A stretch of 64,000 nucleotides of DNA from Xanthobacter sp. NM-25 (GCF_022138605.1 NZ_JACBFS010000001.1:434001-498000); one strand, 5' to 3'; positions 25,177-34,068 are shown, numbered from the stretch's first letter. Numbers and translations are program-made. The notes: generated from the letters alone by a model not told the origin.

Positions 25177-25710
25177 CTCGAACGCCTCTTCCCTGGCTCG
25201 GCTCGTCAGTGCCGATGTCCGTTCCGGCTTTCACCGCAATTCGTCGGCTTTTGCCGATCTGAGGTCAGGCTGCCACGTTCCCCGGCGATCATCAAACACA
25301 ATCACCTCCACGCGGCCCAGAACTGGAGCGTCGCTGCAATGCGACACTCTGCCCCTCTCTCCCGCGGCCCTCCGTCGCCATTTCCGCTGGCAGGCGCAGC
25401 CTCGTAAAAATTGTTCCAGATCAATTCTATGCCGCCGCCGCGCCCCCGCGCCGGTTCGCCGACCACGGTCCGGGGGCCGCGGCCACATGAGACAATTCAC
25501 CGCAGGTTAGGCGGATATCCGCCCGTATCGCCATGGCGGCGTCCATGGGCGATCCCGGAGACGCCGGCGGGGGCGAAGGGCGGAACGGCACCGGAATCGC
25601 CCCATTGTTGACAGGAACGCCTGAGCATTAAGGCAATCGTTGCGAAATCCCGCTATTCGAGAGGAGCCCGGCCCCCGGGCGCGCTGCTCGTCGCTTCCGG
25701 AGTCGTGTTG
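25177..25710. other. 534 bp gene-free region upstream of ctaC and ialB-like gene
   Basis: No convincing gene is seen on either strand here. The region separates two divergent genes and carries a FixK/FNR-like box at 25411-25424. A TTGACA hexamer at 25608-25613 could be a -35 for the plus-strand gene, but I see no matching -10 at normal distance. Confidence 0.5.
25411..25424. promoter_or_regulatory. FixK/FNR-type box upstream of ctaC
   Basis: The sequence TTGTTCCAGATCAA matches the FixK/FNR consensus TTGATC-N2-GATCAA at 11 of 12 fixed positions. It lies 234 bp before the ctaC start, in an AT-richer patch. It suggests oxygen-responsive control of the aa3 operon, though the plus-strand gene could also be the target. 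Confidence 0.5.
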
Positions 25711-26298
25711 ATGGTCGTGTCGTCCCGTGGTGTCCTCCTTTTTCCGGCCCTCATTGGCGGCGCCGGACGGCCGGGGACGCCGGCGCGTCTCCAGCGCCTG
25801 CTCGGACTGGCCCTTCTGGCCATCGCCGCGCTCGGCGCCACATGCCTCGCGCCCCGCTCGGCTGCGGCGCAGGGCGTGGTGAAGTCCGTGCACGGCGAGT
25901 GGCAGATCCGCTGCGATACGCCGCCCGGCGCCCAGAGCGAGCAATGCGTGCTGCTGCAGTCGGTGCAGGCCGAGGATCGGCCGAATGTCGGCCTCACGGT
26001 GATCGTGCTGAAGACCGCTGACCAGAAGAACCGGCTGCTCCGCGTGCTGGCGCCGCTCGGCGTGCTGCTGCCGGCGGGGCTCGGCCTCAAGGTCGACGAC
26101 CAGGACGTGGGCCGCACCCCGTTCGTGCGCTGCCTGCCCAATGGCTGCGTGGCCGAGGTGGTGATGGATGACACCCTCATCTCGCGCCTCAAGAGCGGCA
26201 AACAGGCCACCTTCATCATCTTCCAGACCCCGGAAGAAGGCATCGGCGTGCCGCTGAGCCTCGACGGCTTCGGCCCGGGCTTCGACACGCTGAAGTGA
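25711..26298 (+). CDS. Invasion-associated locus B (IalB) family protein
   Basis: This 195-residue secreted or membrane-anchored protein has a hydrophobic export segment (about residues 32-52, ending APRSAAA) and then the IalB core: HGEWQIRCDTPPGAQSEQCVLLQSV, LRVLAPLGVLLPAGLGLKVDD and FVRCLPNGCVAEVVMDD with four conserved cysteines. IalB proteins are widespread in Hyphomicrobiales. The name comes from Bartonella and does not imply virulence here. The ATG at 25711 was chosen over GTG 25705. A terminator follows. Confidence 0.85.
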   Translation: MVVSSRGVLLFPALIGGAGRPGTPARLQRLLGLALLAIAALGATCLAPRSAAAQGVVKSVHGEWQIRCDTPPGAQSEQCVLLQSVQAEDRPNVGLTVIVLKTADQKNRLLRVLAPLGVLLPAGLGLKVDDQDVGRTPFVRCLPNGCVAEVVMDDTLISRLKSGKQATFIIFQTPEEGIGVPLSLDGFGPGFDTLK

Positions 26299-26395
26299 TC
26301 TGCAGCGTGGCCGTTGTGCCGCACTGCTCCGCGGATTGCTCCCTGCCCTGCACATGCCGCACCGTCGGCACGGTTTGAACACGCTTTGATGGACA

Positions 26396-26422
26396 AAACG
26401 CCCCTCATAGAGCGGGGCGTTT
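26396..26422 (+). terminator. Terminator after the IalB-family gene
   Basis: A 9 bp perfect inverted repeat (AAACGCCCC / GGGGCGTTT, loop 9 nt) ends in T residues between the IalB gene and the antiporter gene. Confidence 0.75.
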
Positions 26423-26463
26423 CGTGAAGGCGTCGCTGGACGGGTGACGCAGGAGATCTGGGG

Positions 26464-28305
26464 ATGCACGGCGAAGATCATGCGCTGTTCATGGCAGCGC
26501 TCGCGTTTCTCACCGCCGCCGTGATCTCGGTTCCCCTCGCCAAGCGCCTCGGCTTCTCCCCGGTGGTCGGCTATCTCCTGGTGGGCATCGCCATCGGCCC
26601 GGTCGGGCTCAATGTGGCCGACCCCACGGTGGTCTCCACCGTCGCCGAACTCGGCGTGGTGATGCTGCTGTTTCTGATCGGCCTGGAATTGAAGCCCTCA
26701 CGGCTCTTGTCCATGGGCCGCTATATTTTCGGCCTCGGCACCGCGCAATTGCTGCTGAGCGCGCTCGGCTTCTCGCTCCTCGCCTATTTCGAATTCGGAT
26801 TCGGACTGGCCGCAGCGGTGGTCAGCGGCCTCGCCCTATCGGTGTCCGGGACCGCCATCGCCCTCCAACTCCTCAATGAGCGCGGCGATTTCAACACGCC
26901 CTACGGACAGCGTACCTTCTCCATCCTGCTGTTCCAGGACATCGCGGTGGTGCCGCTGCTCGCCCTTGTGCCGCTGCTCGCGCCGGGGGAAAGCAAGCTC
27001 GCCCAGGACCCGCTGATCGCGCTCATGCGCGCCGGCACCGCCATCGCCGCCATCGCCGTCATCGTGGTGGCGGGGCGCTATCTGCTCAATCCTCTGTTCC
27101 GGGTGCTGGCCCGCTCCGGCGCCCGGGAGGCGATGACGGCGGCGGCGCTGCTGGTGGTGCTGGGGGCGGCGGGCCTGATGCAGGCGGCCGGCATGTCCAT
27201 GGCGCTGGGCGCGTTCCTCGCCGGGCTGCTGCTGTCGGAAAGCACCTTCCGTCATGAGCTCGAAGCCAATGTGGATGCCTTCCGCGGCCTGCTGCTGGCC
27301 ATGTTCTTCATGAGCGTCGGCATGTCGCTCAACGTGGCGGTGGTGGTGCAGAACGTGGGGCTGCTGCTGTTCGGCACCGCGCTGGTGGCGGTGGTGAAGT
27401 GCGTCGTGGTGTTCAGCGTGTTCCGCGCCGATGCCATCGGCGGCCAGCAATCGCTGCTGGCCTCAGTGGCGCTGCTGCCGGCCGGCGAGTTCGCCTTCGT
27501 GCTGTTTCCTCTCAGCCTGTCCAACGGCATATTGACGCCGGCCCAAGCCGATCTGCTGATCGCCCTGGCCGCCTTGTCCATGATCCTTGGTCCGCTGCTG
27601 TTCGCCGGCATCAGCCTGATGTTGCCCCGCTTCGGCACCCCGGCCCCCGAGCCGGAACCCGACGACTTTTCCGATGCCGACGGCTCGGTGCTGGTAATCG
27701 GCTTCGGCCGGTTCGGCCAGATCGTGTCCCAATGTCTGCTGGCGGAAGGGATCGGCGTGACCATCATCGACAACGACGTGGAGATGATCCAGAGCGCCGG
27801 CCGCTTCGGCGTGCACATCTATTATGGCGACGGCACCCGGCCCGAAGTGCTGCGCGCCGCCGGCGCCGACACCTGCAAGGTGATCTGCGTGTGCGTGGAC
27901 GACAAGGGAGACGCCAACCGAATCGTCGAGGTGGTGAAGGCCACCATGCCCGGCGCCAAGCTGTTCGTGCGCAGCTTCGATCGCATCCATTCCATGGAGC
28001 TGCTGCGGATGGGGGTGGCGTTCGAGATCCGCGAGACGCTCGAATCGGCCCTCACCTTCGGCAATCGCACCTTGCGCGCGCTGGGCGTCGCCGCCGAGGC
28101 AGCGAGCGCCCGCATCGATGATGTGCGCACCCGCGATCGCGCCCGGCTGGAGCGGCAGATGCAGGAAGGCATTTTTGCCGCACCGGAGCTGGTGCGGGGC
28201 CACAAGGTGGAGCCCGAGCCGCTGACCACCCCCGGCAAGCCGGCCCGGCCGCTCAATGCCGAGGCGCAGGACATCCTCACCCACGAGACCGAATTCTCCG
28301 GCTGA
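26464..28305 (+). CDS. KefB/KefC-type monovalent cation:proton antiporter (CPA2) with TrkA-N domain
   Basis: This 613-residue protein has an N-terminal antiporter domain of about 12 helices (residues 8-385, with GYLLVGIAIGPVGL, LFLIGLELKPSRLL and LLFQDIAVVPLLAL) and a cytoplasmic RCK/TrkA-N domain starting at VLVIGFGRFGQIV with the nucleotide-binding GxGxxG. It has the overall design of Kef potassium efflux systems, which are gated by NAD(H) or glutathione adducts. No KefF/KefG partner gene is adjacent. Ion choice (potassium or sodium) is not certain. Confidence 0.9.
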   Translation: MHGEDHALFMAALAFLTAAVISVPLAKRLGFSPVVGYLLVGIAIGPVGLNVADPTVVSTVAELGVVMLLFLIGLELKPSRLLSMGRYIFGLGTAQLLLSALGFSLLAYFEFGFGLAAAVVSGLALSVSGTAIALQLLNERGDFNTPYGQRTFSILLFQDIAVVPLLALVPLLAPGESKLAQDPLIALMRAGTAIAAIAVIVVAGRYLLNPLFRVLARSGAREAMTAAALLVVLGAAGLMQAAGMSMALGAFLAGLLLSESTFRHELEANVDAFRGLLLAMFFMSVGMSLNVAVVVQNVGLLLFGTALVAVVKCVVVFSVFRADAIGGQQSLLASVALLPAGEFAFVLFPLSLSNGILTPAQADLLIALAALSMILGPLLFAGISLMLPRFGTPAPEPEPDDFSDADGSVLVIGFGRFGQIVSQCLLAEGIGVTIIDNDVEMIQSAGRFGVHIYYGDGTRPEVLRAAGADTCKVICVCVDDKGDANRIVEVVKATMPGAKLFVRSFDRIHSMELLRMGVAFEIRETLESALTFGNRTLRALGVAAEAASARIDDVRTRDRARLERQMQEGIFAAPELVRGHKVEPEPLTTPGKPARPLNAEAQDILTHETEFSG

Positions 28306-28572
28306 CGGCCCCCTTTCCGATCCTGTCGTGATTTCGGTGACATGATGGCTTAAGCTCCCTCACAAGCGCCTAACGGGTAAGTGACGCACGCCGCACCTTG
28401 TGGTCCTCTGCACGGGTCGCATGAGCGGTGGCGAACCGGCGGCAGCGCGCGACAAGAGCCCGCGGCAGACGGGCCGAACGGAGCCCATGGCTCCGCGCAT
28501 CTGAGGAAACGGACGACTGGCGGGTCCAGGAGGGTGGCGCAGCCGACCCACCGAACCCGGGCGGAGGTGGCG

Positions 28573-29685
28573 ATGGATCATTTTGTGGAGCTGCTGCGCG
28601 CCGCTCAGGGGGGACACGGGATGGAGAACCTGGCACGGGTCTACGGGCTGTCCACACAGCAGGCGCAGGCCATCGCGGACGCGATGATGCCGGCCTTCGC
28701 GGACGGCTTCCGCCACATCACCCAGTCGCCCGAGGCCATGGCATCGCTGATGGCGCTGATGCTCAGCGGCCCCTACGGCACCTATTACAACCAGGGGGCG
28801 CCGACGCCTTCGGCGCCGTTTCCCGGCACCAGCTACACGCCGCCGCCGACACCGGATCTCAACCAGGCCGGCACCGATGCGCTCAACACGGTGTTCGGCT
28901 CATCCGAGGTGAGCCGCGCCGTGGCCAGCCATGTGGCGGCCACCACCGGCCTCGGCATCGCCATGGTGCGGCAGATCATGCCGGCCTACGCCAGCCTCGT
29001 GGTGGGTGGACTGGCCAAGTCCCTCGCCGCCTCCGGCGCGCTGCAATCCATGACCGCCGCCATGCTGAGCCGGCTGCCCATCGGCGAGCCGGCCACGCGG
29101 CCGGCGCCCATCTCCTCGGGCAACCCCTGGATCGACGCCTTCATGGCATTCTCCACCACCAGCGCCAACACCCGGCCGCAGAGCAGCGGCAACCCGTGGG
29201 CCGACGCCTTCGCGCAGATGATGTTCCAGCAGGCGCAGCCCCCCGCCGCGGCGCGGCCCGCGTCATCGGGCAACGCCTGGCAGGATGTGGTGAATGCCAT
29301 GGCCAACACCATGGCCCAGGCCGGTGGGCAGGCCGCCAACGCCATGAGCCAGCAGTTCGGGCAGCAGCTTGGACAGCAGATGAACCCGCAGCCGGCACCG
29401 GCCATGGCACAACCGGCCCATGCCGGTGGGACCCCGCGCATGGGCACCGCGCCGGACCTGATGAACAATCCGCTGCAGCCCTTCCAGGAATTCTTCGCCC
29501 GCATGTTCGCCCAGGGCTTTCCCCCGGCGTTTCCCGGCCTGACGGCGGGCGAGCGCCCGCCCTACTCCTTCCCCGAATTCTGGCTCGACCTCATCAACCG
29601 GACCCCCTCCGCCCGCGCCCCAGAAGCGGAAATCCTGCCGCCCGAGAAGCCGCGCCTCGTGAAAGGCAAGGATGGTGGGCAGTAG
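28573..29685 (+). CDS. DUF937-like protein with SSGNxW internal repeats
   Basis: This 370-residue protein starts at MDHFVELLRAAQGG, where GGAGG precedes the ATG. The N-terminal 170 residues resemble DUF937 (MENLARVYGLSTQQAQAIADAMMPAFADGF, then a second VASHVAATTGLGIAMVRQIMPAYASLVVGGL helix pair). The middle holds three copies of SSGN(P/A)WxD at residues 181, 204 and 231, separated by Ala/Gln/Pro linkers, then a Gln/Met-rich stretch. There is no signal peptide or membrane helix. Function is unknown. The C-terminal FPEFWLDLINRTP is a possible short interaction motif. Confidence 0.78.
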   Translation: MDHFVELLRAAQGGHGMENLARVYGLSTQQAQAIADAMMPAFADGFRHITQSPEAMASLMALMLSGPYGTYYNQGAPTPSAPFPGTSYTPPPTPDLNQAGTDALNTVFGSSEVSRAVASHVAATTGLGIAMVRQIMPAYASLVVGGLAKSLAASGALQSMTAAMLSRLPIGEPATRPAPISSGNPWIDAFMAFSTTSANTRPQSSGNPWADAFAQMMFQQAQPPAAARPASSGNAWQDVVNAMANTMAQAGGQAANAMSQQFGQQLGQQMNPQPAPAMAQPAHAGGTPRMGTAPDLMNNPLQPFQEFFARMFAQGFPPAFPGLTAGERPPYSFPEFWLDLINRTPSARAPEAEILPPEKPRLVKGKDGGQ

Positions 29686-29720
29686 CCGCCGGGCGAGCAT
29701 CAGCAGAGCCCACATAAAAG

Positions 29721-29750
29721 GACCCGCGCCGGTTGCGGTCGGCGCGGGTC
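29721..29750 (-). terminator. Terminator of the DUF1127 gene
   Basis: A 10 bp perfect inverted repeat (GACCCGCGCC / GGCGCGGGTC, loop 10 nt) is followed on the minus strand by CTTTT, 47 bp beyond the DUF1127 stop. It may also slow plus-strand transcription from the DUF937 gene. Confidence 0.75.
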
Positions 29751-29796
29751 CAGGAGCGGCGGGTTCGAGGGGTCTACCCGCCGAAGAGGATCGGGT

Positions 29797-30123
29797 TCAG
29801 CGGCCCGCGCGGGCCCACTGGCTCAGGCGCTGGGCCACGCGGCGCTCGGTGCTGCGCAGCACCAGAACCCGGGTGGGGTCTGCACCGAGGGGCTCCGCCG
29901 CAGCGTCGCGCAGGTCGGCGCGGGTGATGCCGATGTCGCGCAGCATATGATCGTCCAGCCCCGCGAGTTGCGAGATCACGCGGCGATGCTCGAGCGTCCG
30001 GCGCAGATTGACCACAGCTTTGGCCCCCTGACGCACGCCGGCCACCGCCAGCATGACGAGGGTGGCCAGCGCCCCTCCCACGGGGGCGGTCATGATCCTG
30101 CGGGTTTCGCCATAAACGCTCAT
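29797..30123 (-). CDS. DUF1127 domain protein
   Basis: This 108-residue protein has a hydrophobic N-terminal stretch (about residues 13-30) and the DUF1127 signature LAGLDDHMLRDIGITRADL near residues 50-70. These small Arg-rich proteins are widespread in alphaproteobacteria; some affect RNA turnover and phosphate or carbon metabolism. I chose ATG 30123 because GGAG lies six bases upstream of it, while the in-frame ATG at 30129 touches that site. It diverges from the LysR gene. Confidence 0.85.
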   Translation of the reverse strand: MSVYGETRRIMTAPVGGALATLVMLAVAGVRQGAKAVVNLRRTLEHRRVISQLAGLDDHMLRDIGITRADLRDAAAEPLGADPTRVLVLRSTERRVAQRLSQWARAGR

Positions 30124-30254
30124 GTTCATCTCCGTTGCCGGGACTGCGGATGGGCCTCCTTTCCTGGGCCTGCAGGTGGCGTTTCAACCACCCGATTTCG
30201 CATCGCATCACGTCGGCGCGCTCTTTGTGGCGCGCCCCGATAAATCACGCTAGC

Positions 30255-30269
30255 GAATGTTATTCATTC
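30255..30269. promoter_or_regulatory. Possible LysR operator
   Basis: The inverted repeat GAATG-TTATT-CATTC fits the size of a LysR-type box and lies in the AT-rich gap between the DUF1127 and lysR-type genes. A further GAATGA half-site is at 30290-30295. This is suggestive only. Confidence 0.35.
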
Positions 30270-30346
30270 CTCATATCATTCTGCGTGATGAATGAGCGCC
30301 CCGAAGAGACGCCATAACAGCCGTTGAAACGCCCGGTGAAATCGCC

Positions 30347-31228
30347 ATGACCGTCCTGCTCGATCCCGACCAGTTGCGCACCTTCGTCGCCATCGCCGAA
30401 ACCGGCAGCTTCACCCGCGCGGCAGAGGTGGTGCACAAGACCCAGTCGGCGGTGTCCATGCAGATGAAGCGGCTGGAAGACCGGGTGGGCCGGCCCATCT
30501 TCACCCGCGACGGCCGCGCCTCGCGCCTCACGGAAGATGGCGAGCGCCTGCTCGATTATGCGCGGCGGATCGTGAAGCTGAATCTCGAAGCCATCGGCTC
30601 GTTCACTGATACCGCCCTCTCCGGCCGCGTGTGCCTGGGCGTGCCGGACGATTACGCCGACCGCTACCTGCCGGACATCATGGCCCGCTTCTGGCGCACC
30701 CATCCTTCGGTGGAGCTCACCGTGCTGTGCGAGCCCTCCAGCGATCTGGTGCAGCGCATCGCCACCGGCGCCGTCGACATCGCCATCATCACCGCCACCG
30801 AGATCACCGCGCGCAATGCCCATGTGATCCGCCGCGAGCGGCTGCTGTGGGTGTCCTCGGCGCGCCATGCCATCCACCTGGAAACGCCGGTGCCCCTGGC
30901 GCTGGGCCGGCCCACCTGCCAGTGGCGCGACATTGCGGTGGCCCGCCTCGCCGCCGCCGGGCGGCCCCATCGCATTCTCTATACCAGCCCCAATTCCGGC
31001 GCCGTGGCGGCGGCGGTGCTGGCGGGGCTGGCGGTCTCGGTGTTCCCCGAATCGGCGCTGCGGCCAGGCATGCGGGTGCTGGGCACCGCCGATGGCTACC
31101 CGCCCCTGCCGCCCTGCGACATCGGCCTGCTCCGCAACCGCCACGAGCCCTCGCCCCTGGCCGATGCGCTGGCCCAGCACGTCATTCAGGGCCTCGACAA
31201 TCTGAATGAGGCGGAAGCCGCCCAATAG
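30347..31228 (+). CDS. LysR-family transcriptional regulator
   Basis: This 293-residue regulator has an N-terminal winged HTH (LDPDQLRTFVAIAETGSFTRAAEVVHKTQSAVSMQMKRLE, residues 5-45) and a periplasmic-binding-like effector domain (about 90-290). It resembles the LrhA/HexA branch: VGRPIFTRDGRASRLTEDGERLLDYARRIV is typical. Target genes are not evident: the upstream divergent gene is DUF1127 and the downstream gene is a photolyase separated by a repeat. Autoregulation is likely, as for most LysR proteins. Confidence 0.92.
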   Translation: MTVLLDPDQLRTFVAIAETGSFTRAAEVVHKTQSAVSMQMKRLEDRVGRPIFTRDGRASRLTEDGERLLDYARRIVKLNLEAIGSFTDTALSGRVCLGVPDDYADRYLPDIMARFWRTHPSVELTVLCEPSSDLVQRIATGAVDIAIITATEITARNAHVIRRERLLWVSSARHAIHLETPVPLALGRPTCQWRDIAVARLAAAGRPHRILYTSPNSGAVAAAVLAGLAVSVFPESALRPGMRVLGTADGYPPLPPCDIGLLRNRHEPSPLADALAQHVIQGLDNLNEAEAAQ

Positions 31229-31329
31229 AGCATTTTCGAGCGAAGTGGATACCGGTTCGCGTGAAGAAAATGCGAGAGGTCAATGGGAGAGAGCATGTCA
31301 TCGTTTCCATGAAGCGATGACATGCTCTC
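31228..31329. repeat. Intergenic palindromic repeat element (two parts)
   Basis: Part one (31228-31273) is bounded by GCATTTTC and GAAAATGC and contains AAGTGGATACCGGTTCGCG. It resembles a dispersed repeat I know from many Hyphomicrobiales genomes. Part two (31289-31329) is a perfect 15 bp hairpin (GAGAGCATGTCATCG and its complement, loop 11 nt). The element fills most of the gap between the LysR and photolyase genes and may end transcription of the former. Confidence 0.7.
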
Positions 31330-31409
31330 GCGGCGAGCCGCGACCCCGCTTGCGCGCCGCGACAAACGGCGGGAGTGTCGCTCCCCGCCCTGACGTGCGC
31401 GAGACAACG

Positions 31410-32876
31410 ATGACGAACGCTCCGGCCCTGATCTGGTTTCGCGACGATCTGCGCCTGTCGGACAATCCCGCCCTTAACCACGCTTGCGCCGAAGGCCGGC
31501 CGGTGGCGGCGCTGTTCGTGCTTGACGAGGACAGCCCGGGCCTGCGCCCGCTCGGTGGCGCGGCCCGCTGGTGGCTGGCCGGCGCCCTGCGCCAGCTGGC
31601 CCATGATCTCCACCAGATGGGCCTGCCCCTGATCCTGCGGCGCGGCCCGGCGGCGGAAGTGGTGCCCCAGGTGGCGGGCGCCCTGGACGCCGGGCTCATC
31701 ACCCTCAACCAGCGACCCGGAGCCGCAGCCGCTGCCGTGGATGCGGAGGTGGCCGCCCGGCTGCGGACCGCCGGGCGCAAGGTGCAGATGTTCAACGGGC
31801 GGCTGCTGCATCCGCCCGGCACGGTGCATGGCACCAGCGGCCGGCTGCCCCGCACCTTCGCCGCCTTCCAGCGGGCGGCCCGCCAGCTGCCGGCGCCGGG
31901 CCAGCCGCTGCCGGCACCGCCCCATCCCGTCGCTGCCGACCTTTCCGGTGCGGCGGATACGCTGGACACTGATCTCCTCGCCACATTGGACAGCTGGGGC
32001 CTCGAGCCGGAGCATCCGGACTGGGCCGGGGGCCTGCGGCGCACCTGGCGGCCCGGCGCCGCGGCGGCGGAGACCCGCCTCGCCGATTTCATCGCCGAAG
32101 GGCTGCGCGGCTATGGCGAAGGCCGGGACCGGCCGGCAGCGCCGCACATCTCGCGCCTCTCCCCCTATCTCAGGTTCGGCGAGATCTCGCCACGCCAGAT
32201 CCTGGCGGCGGTGACCCATGCGCAGGCCGCCGGCGATGTGCCCGGCGCCGACGCGGAGAAATTCATCAGCGAGCTCTATTGGCGCGAGTTCAGCCACCAT
32301 CTGCTGGAGGCCGAGCCGGACATCACTTTGCGCAACATCCAGCCGGCGCTCGACCATTTCCCCTGGCGCGAGGCCCCCGGCGAGCTGAAGGCCTGGCAGC
32401 GCGGCCGCACCGGCTATCCGCTGGTGGATGCCGGCATGCGCGAATTGTGGCAGACCGGCTTCATGCACAATCGGGTGCGCATGGTGGTGGCCTCGTTCCT
32501 CGCCAAGCACCTGTTGATCGACTGGCGGGCCGGCGAAGCCTGGTTCTGGGACACGCTGGTGGACGCCTGCCCCGCCAACAATCCGGCGAGCTGGCAATGG
32601 GTGGCGGGCACCGGGCTTGATGCTGCGCCGTATTTCCGCATCTTCAATCCGGTGCTGCAGGGCGAGAAATTCGACCCGGACGGCGCCTATGTGCGCCGCT
32701 TCGTGCCCGAGCTCGCCGATCTGCCCGCGAGCGTGCTGCACAAGCCCTGGGCCGCCGACGCCGCCACCCTCCGCCGGGCCGGCGTCACCCTCGGCACCAC
32801 CTATCCCAAGCCCATCGTGGACCACGCGGCAGCACGGGAGCGCGCATTGCGCGCGCTTAAATCCACACAAAATTGA
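31410..32876 (+). CDS. phr: Deoxyribodipyrimidine photolyase (class I CPD type)
   Basis: This 488-residue protein has an N-terminal photolyase alpha/beta domain (LIWFRDDLRLSDNPAL, residues 6-21) and a C-terminal FAD domain: SRLSPYLRFGEISPRQIL, ELYWREFSHHLL, RTGYPLVDAGMRELWQTGFMHNRVRMVVASFLAKHLLIDWR, and the ASWQWVAGTGLDAAPYFRIFNP substrate and FAD block. It repairs UV-made cyclobutane dimers with blue light. A cryptochrome-like role is less likely. ATG 31410 was chosen; the open frame further upstream crosses the repeat and is not coding. Confidence 0.93.
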   Translation: MTNAPALIWFRDDLRLSDNPALNHACAEGRPVAALFVLDEDSPGLRPLGGAARWWLAGALRQLAHDLHQMGLPLILRRGPAAEVVPQVAGALDAGLITLNQRPGAAAAAVDAEVAARLRTAGRKVQMFNGRLLHPPGTVHGTSGRLPRTFAAFQRAARQLPAPGQPLPAPPHPVAADLSGAADTLDTDLLATLDSWGLEPEHPDWAGGLRRTWRPGAAAAETRLADFIAEGLRGYGEGRDRPAAPHISRLSPYLRFGEISPRQILAAVTHAQAAGDVPGADAEKFISELYWREFSHHLLEAEPDITLRNIQPALDHFPWREAPGELKAWQRGRTGYPLVDAGMRELWQTGFMHNRVRMVVASFLAKHLLIDWRAGEAWFWDTLVDACPANNPASWQWVAGTGLDAAPYFRIFNPVLQGEKFDPDGAYVRRFVPELADLPASVLHKPWAADAATLRRAGVTLGTTYPKPIVDHAAARERALRALKSTQN

Positions 32877-32889
32877 TGGATCTTATTTC

Positions 32890-32919
32890 TTGATATACAT
32901 CCGATTTGCGGATTATATG
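32890..32919 (+). promoter_or_regulatory. Cysteine synthase promoter with an internal dyad operator
   Basis: A possible -35 TTGATA (32890-32895) and -10 TATATG (32914-32919) are 18 bp apart. Between and across them runs a dyad: arm ATATA-c-ATCCG (one bulged base), centre ATTTG, arm CGGATTATAT (32893-32918). A repressor or MerR-type activator bound here would control the start directly. The region is clearly AT-rich against its surroundings. Confidence 0.55.
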
Positions 32920-32951
32920 AAACCCACGTTTGATTGAAGGATTTATCCATC

Positions 32952-33980
32952 ATGATCCGCAATGGCCTCGTGGAATCCATTGGCAACACCCCGTTGATCC
33001 GCTTGAAGCGTGCCTCCGAGGCAACCGGCTGCGACATTCTTGCCAAGGCCGAATTCCTCAATCCCGGCCAGTCGGTGAAGGACCGCGCGGCGCTCGGCAT
33101 CATCACCGATGCCATCGCCAAGGGCACCCTGCGGCCCGGCGGCGTCATCGTCGAGGGCACCGCCGGCAATACCGGCATCGGCCTTGCCCTGGTGGCGGCG
33201 CCGTTCGGCTTTCGCACCGTCATCGTCATTCCCGAGACCCAGTCCCAGGAAAAGAAGGACATGCTGAAGCTCGCCGGCGCCACCTTGGTGGAAGTGCCGG
33301 CGGCCCCCTATTCCAGCCCCAACAATTACGTGAAATATTCCGGCCGCCTCGCCGAGGCCCTGGCCAAGACCGAGCCCAATGGCGCCATCTGGGCCAACCA
33401 GTTCGACAATGTGGCCAACCGCCAGGCCCATATCGACACCACCGGCCCGGAAATCTTTGCCCAGACCGATGGCAAGGTGGACGGCTTCATCTGCGCGGTG
33501 GGCTCCGGCGGCACTCTCGCCGGTATCGCCATCGCCCTGAAGGAGCGCAACACAGCCATCCAGATCGGCCTCGCTGATCCGCCCGGGGCAGCGCTCTATT
33601 CCTATTACACCACCGGCACCCTTCACGCCGAAGGCTCGTCCATCACCGAGGGCATCGGCCAGGGCCGCATCACGGCCAATCTGGAGGGCGCGCCCATCGA
33701 CACCGCTTTCCAGATCCCCGACACGGAATCCGTGCCGATCGTGTTCGACCTTCTGGAACACGAGGGCCTGTGCGTGGGCGGCTCGTCCGGCGTCAACGTG
33801 GCCGGGGCCATCCGCCTCGCCCGTGAGATGGGGCCGGGGCACACCATCGTCACCATCCTCGCCGATTACGGCACCCGCTATCAGTCCAAGCTGTTCAACC
33901 CGGAGTTCCTGCGCAGCAAGGCGCTGCCGGTGCCGGCCTGGCTGGAGCGCAAGATCGAGGTGCCCGACGTCACACTGTGA
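32952..33980 (+). CDS. cysK: Cysteine synthase A (O-acetylserine sulfhydrylase)
   Basis: This 342-residue fold-type II PLP enzyme has the PLP Lys43 in NPGQSVKDRAA, the Asn loop GTAGNTG (TSGNTG in E. coli CysK) and a phosphate-binding GSGGTLAG. It joins sulfide and O-acetylserine to make cysteine in the cytoplasm. ATG 32952 was preferred over TTG 32934; AAGGA lies 10 bp upstream. Sulfur metabolism context continues with sseA, 88 bp downstream. Confidence 0.9.
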   Translation: MIRNGLVESIGNTPLIRLKRASEATGCDILAKAEFLNPGQSVKDRAALGIITDAIAKGTLRPGGVIVEGTAGNTGIGLALVAAPFGFRTVIVIPETQSQEKKDMLKLAGATLVEVPAAPYSSPNNYVKYSGRLAEALAKTEPNGAIWANQFDNVANRQAHIDTTGPEIFAQTDGKVDGFICAVGSGGTLAGIAIALKERNTAIQIGLADPPGAALYSYYTTGTLHAEGSSITEGIGQGRITANLEGAPIDTAFQIPDTESVPIVFDLLEHEGLCVGGSSGVNVAGAIRLAREMGPGHTIVTILADYGTRYQSKLFNPEFLRSKALPVPAWLERKIEVPDVTL

Positions 33981-34068
33981 CGCGCCACCGCCCGCTTGTG
34001 GATGACGCGCCCGGCCCCCTCCGCTCCGACGGCGGATGGGGCATAACGGGGCGACAGGAGGATCCGCC

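Noticed and set aside
25231..25500. 89-codon minus-strand open frame upstream of ctaC
   Set aside because: Arg-rich shadow-like composition with no family match; it also spans the FixK-like box.
25608..25613. TTGACA as a promoter -35
   Set aside because: No acceptable -10 at 16-18 bp distance.
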